Assembly: GCA_946886855.1 (NCBI GenBank)
Contig: CAMPJJ010000063.1
Span: 1 to 33,691 of the forward strand
Source: an uncultured Roseateles sp.
GTDB lineage: Bacteria > Pseudomonadota > Gammaproteobacteria > Burkholderiales > Burkholderiaceae
Direction of reading: 5' to 3'
Length of the DNA stretch: 33,691 bases
Made by a program: the position numbers and the translations under genes
Shown: positions 31,749 through 33,691 of the stretch, piece after piece
Layout: each line of letters starts with the position of its first letter
Position numbering within the stretch: position 1 is the first letter of the stretch
Notes under the pieces: model-generated
The model's database searches: none
Told to the model about the DNA's origin: nothing
The model's input: the letters and a program-made list of their open reading frames with translations, nothing else

Positions 31749-32960
31749 ATGATGCTGTCGATGAGGGAGTTCCGCCGCCGTCTGGCAATGGCGATGACAG
31801 GGGGCGCCGCGCTGCTGGCGGCGCTGATCGCGGCCATGCCGCAGGACGCGTCCGCGCAGATGGCGGCGTTGCCGGTCCAGAACCCGGCGCTGTCGGCGGC
31901 CTCGTCGGCGAAGACGCCGGCCGACTGCGCCGTGATCCGCGACAACGACGCCCGTCTGGCCTGCTACGACCGGCTGAACGGGCGCGCGCCCGACGCGGCG
32001 CCGCCGTCGGCGGCCGCCCAGGTGCGGCTGCAGCCGGTACCTGCCGCGCTGCCGGTCGCCGCGGCGGCGAGCGCGCCGCGCGTCGACGATCCCTGCTCAC
32101 GCCTGCCGGAAGCCTCCGGCAGCGCCCGCAGCTACCTCGGCTCGACGCTGTCGGAGCGCTGGGAGCTGTCCTGCCGCGACCAGATGCCGCGCTTCCTGCC
32201 GCGTCCCTACCGGCCGGTCTACCTGCTGCCGGTGTCGTGGACCACGCGCTCCAACCGCCTGCCGGGACCGGCGTCGTCCGAGAGCCCGGACAACGGCGTG
32301 GTCCAGGCGCTGGACCTGGACAAGAACGAGGCCAAGTTCCAGATCAGCCTGAAATCCAAGATCTGGGCGCTCGACGACCACGGCACCTTCGCGGTGTGGG
32401 GCGCCTACACGCAGAGCTCGCGCTGGCAGGTCTACAACGGGCGCGAGTCGCGGCCCTTCCGCGAGACCAATTACGAACCGGAAGTGATCCTGACCCACGG
32501 GACCGATGTCGGGCTGCCGTTCGGGTGGAAGGCCAGCATGGTCGGGCTGAGCTTCAATCACCAGTCCAACGGGCGCGCGGTGCCGCTGTCGCGCAGCTGG
32601 AACCGGGTGATCGGCGAGCTCAGCCTGGAGCGCGGCGAGACCACGGTGAGCCTGCGCCCGTGGTGGCGCATCCTCAACACCGGCAGCGACGACAACCCGG
32701 GCATCCAGGATTACATCGGCCGGGGCGAGCTGCTGGTGACGCAGAAGCTGGGCGGGCATGTCCTGGCCCTCACGGCGCGGCACAGCCTGAAGGGGGGCGA
32801 CCGCTCGCGCGGGTCGGCGCAACTGGAGTGGGCCTTCCCGATCGGCGGCGGGCTGCACGGTTACCTGCAGCTGTTCAGCGGCTACGGCGAAAGCCTGATC
32901 GATTACAACTTCCGCGAATCCCGGATCGGGCTGGGCGTGTCGGTCGTCGAATGGCGCTGA
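31749..32960 (+). CDS. pldA: Outer-membrane phospholipase A1 (OMPLA)
   Basis: A 403-residue protein with a signal peptide ending near AQDASAQ-like residues 30-37. A linker of about 100 residues carries a paired-Cys motif (DCAVIRDNDARLACYDRL), common in Burkholderiales envelope proteins. The C-terminal 12-stranded OMPLA barrel begins near residue 155. The catalytic triad is complete: His271 and Ser273 in FNHQSNGR and Asn285 in SRSWNRVI, with the same +2/+12 spacing as E. coli (142/144/156). It hydrolyses outer-leaflet phospholipids when the membrane is disturbed, dimerising with calcium. AAGGG lies six bases before ATG 31749; ATG 31752 or 31761 would also keep the signal peptide. Confidence 0.93.
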   Translation: MMLSMREFRRRLAMAMTGGAALLAALIAAMPQDASAQMAALPVQNPALSAASSAKTPADCAVIRDNDARLACYDRLNGRAPDAAPPSAAAQVRLQPVPAALPVAAAASAPRVDDPCSRLPEASGSARSYLGSTLSERWELSCRDQMPRFLPRPYRPVYLLPVSWTTRSNRLPGPASSESPDNGVVQALDLDKNEAKFQISLKSKIWALDDHGTFAVWGAYTQSSRWQVYNGRESRPFRETNYEPEVILTHGTDVGLPFGWKASMVGLSFNHQSNGRAVPLSRSWNRVIGELSLERGETTVSLRPWWRILNTGSDDNPGIQDYIGRGELLVTQKLGGHVLALTARHSLKGGDRSRGSAQLEWAFPIGGGLHGYLQLFSGYGESLIDYNFRESRIGLGVSVVEWR

Positions 32961-33053
32961 TCCCCCGTCCGGGGGCCGCGATTCGATGAATATGGCGCAC
33001 AGGTCGGGGCAGTCCCCCTCGCCAGCCCGGGACGGCTGGACTAGGCTGCGGGG

Positions 33054-33317
33054 ATGTCCGCATTCATCGACACCTGCGAGATCTGGGTGGTGGTCTACCG
33101 CCTGGACGGCCGCGACCGCCAATGGGTCCGCGCGTTGCCGCCCATGGCGGAAGCCCAGGTCCGCGCCCTGCTGCTGGAGGAGCTCGACGAGCTCTACGGC
33201 ACGCGGTCCGGGCTGGTGTCCCTGCGGCAGGCCGAAGACGCCGAACGCGCCACGTTGATGGCCGGCGGCCTGCCGATGTGTCCGGTCGCCACGCCGCCGG
33301 AGCCATCGGCAGACTGA
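33054..33317 (+). CDS. Small protein of unknown function
   Basis: An 87-residue frame with no family I recognise. It begins with a hydrophobic, Val-rich stretch (CEIWVVVYRLDG), has an amphipathic helix (AEAQVRALLLEELDELYG), and ends in a Pro-rich tail. No signal peptide or membrane segment is clear. It follows pldA by 93 bases; that gap holds a CCCCC-GTCC-GGGGG hairpin at 32963-32976, and GCGGGG sits directly before the ATG. The coding bias looks normal for the window, which supports a real gene, but homologues would be needed to be sure. Confidence 0.55.
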   Translation: MSAFIDTCEIWVVVYRLDGRDRQWVRALPPMAEAQVRALLLEELDELYGTRSGLVSLRQAEDAERATLMAGGLPMCPVATPPEPSAD

Positions 33318-33331
33318 ACGCGCCCGACGAA

Positions 33332-33358
33332 CGGACCGCACGGACCGCACGGACCGCA
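33332..33358. repeat. Three tandem copies of a 9-base unit
   Basis: CGGACCGCA occurs three times in a row, in the 257-base gap between the small gene and the MATE gene. The same gap holds a hairpin CCGCCGCT-GCC-AGCGGCGG (33529-33547) just before the MATE start. No riboswitch class or gene is recognised in this gap. Confidence 0.5.
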
Positions 33359-33574
33359 CCGAACGGGCTGGATCGGTTGATCGGGCACTGGCCTGCGAGC
33401 GATCGCTGATCGCCCGCCGCGGTGGCGGCGAAACCACAGACTGACGCGTCCTTCCGGCCCCCTCACGGTTTCATCGCGGTTACGGCCCCCGGTCCGAAGG
33501 CCTCACGCGAGAATTCCGCGCGTCGTGTCCGCCGCTGCCAGCGGCGGCGCGGACCTGCCTGCCGCCGCCGCCCG

Positions 33575-33691
33575 ATGTCCTCCTCCCCGACCGCCCTCCC
33601 GACCCCGCGCCTGTTCGCGCTGGCCTGGCCCCTGTTCCTCGAGCTGTGCCTGGGCATCGCCATCGGGGTGATCGGGACGATGCTGGCGGCG
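33575..33691 (+). CDS. MATE-family efflux transporter, N-terminus (cut by window)
   Basis: Only the first 39 codons are present. After a short polar start, PRLFALAWPLFLELCLGIAI and GVIGTMLAA match the first membrane segment of MATE multidrug/Na+ exporters (ALPLFLEL, followed by a Gly-rich turn). The start is the first ATG in this frame, which has no stop to the window edge. Upstream ribosome binding is weak. The call rests on a short piece. Confidence 0.6.
   Translation, partial: MSSSPTALPTPRLFALAWPLFLELCLGIAIGVIGTMLAA

Noticed and set aside
33318..33574. Riboswitch before the MATE gene
   Set aside because: A hairpin and a 9-base tandem repeat are present, but no conserved core of a guanidine, yybP or other known class could be recognised.

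Overview
The window is GC-rich, densely coding bacterial chromosome. Both ends cut genes. It carries outer-membrane TonB-dependent receptors, an outer-membrane phospholipase A and several lipoproteins, so the organism is Gram-negative. The GC bias, the Oar-like receptor, the Cys-pair motif at the N-terminus of the phospholipase and the short G/C-rich hairpin repeats between genes recall Burkholderiales of the Roseateles/Mitsuaria kind. That placement is a guess from style, not a search result. No rRNA, tRNA, CRISPR array or insertion sequence was seen.

Nearly everything between 1 and 31653 concerns breakdown and salvage of peptidoglycan. From the left: the end of a class A beta-lactamase-fold serine hydrolase (1-839); a cytoplasmic LD-carboxypeptidase (888-1796); a HigBA-like toxin-antitoxin pair whose toxin is frameshifted (1895-2685); a TonB receptor (2686-5547, minus); a PBP4-type DD-carboxypeptidase/endopeptidase lipoprotein (5786-7219); a DUF3857/transglutaminase protein (7216-9456, minus); a Tat-exported LD-carboxypeptidase (9609-10709, minus); a VanX/DdpX-type D-Ala-D-Ala dipeptidase (10788-11429, minus); a LysR regulator (11472-12371, minus); and a DppA/MppA-type binding protein (12374-13981, minus).

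A RelB/RelE-like toxin-antitoxin pair (14093-14693, minus) separates that binding protein from the rest of its ABC transporter. Upstream lies a tightly overlapping operon read on the minus strand: BadF-type amino-sugar kinase, AmiD-type amidase, then dppB, dppC, dppD, dppF (20746 to 14935). An Oar-like TonB receptor (21013-24444, minus) stands alone with its own terminator. Next comes a second operon, murQ, ampG-like permease, nagX-like membrane protein and a GHL10/DigH-like glycosidase lipoprotein (30018 to 24990). An L,D-transpeptidase-like lipoprotein (30238-31653, minus) is divergent from phospholipase A (31749-32960). A small unknown gene and the start of a MATE transporter close the window.

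Read together, the genes can free stem peptides and sugars in the periplasm, import peptides through the Dpp-type transporter and muropeptides through AmpG, trim peptides to recover D-Ala, and feed MurNAc through a kinase and MurQ. A 15-bp ATAAC-N5-GTWAT palindrome of LysR type lies about 64-65 bp upstream of the predicted transcription starts of both the binding-protein gene and murQ, each with the same -35/-10 spacing. This suggests that the LysR protein encoded in the middle of the locus controls it.
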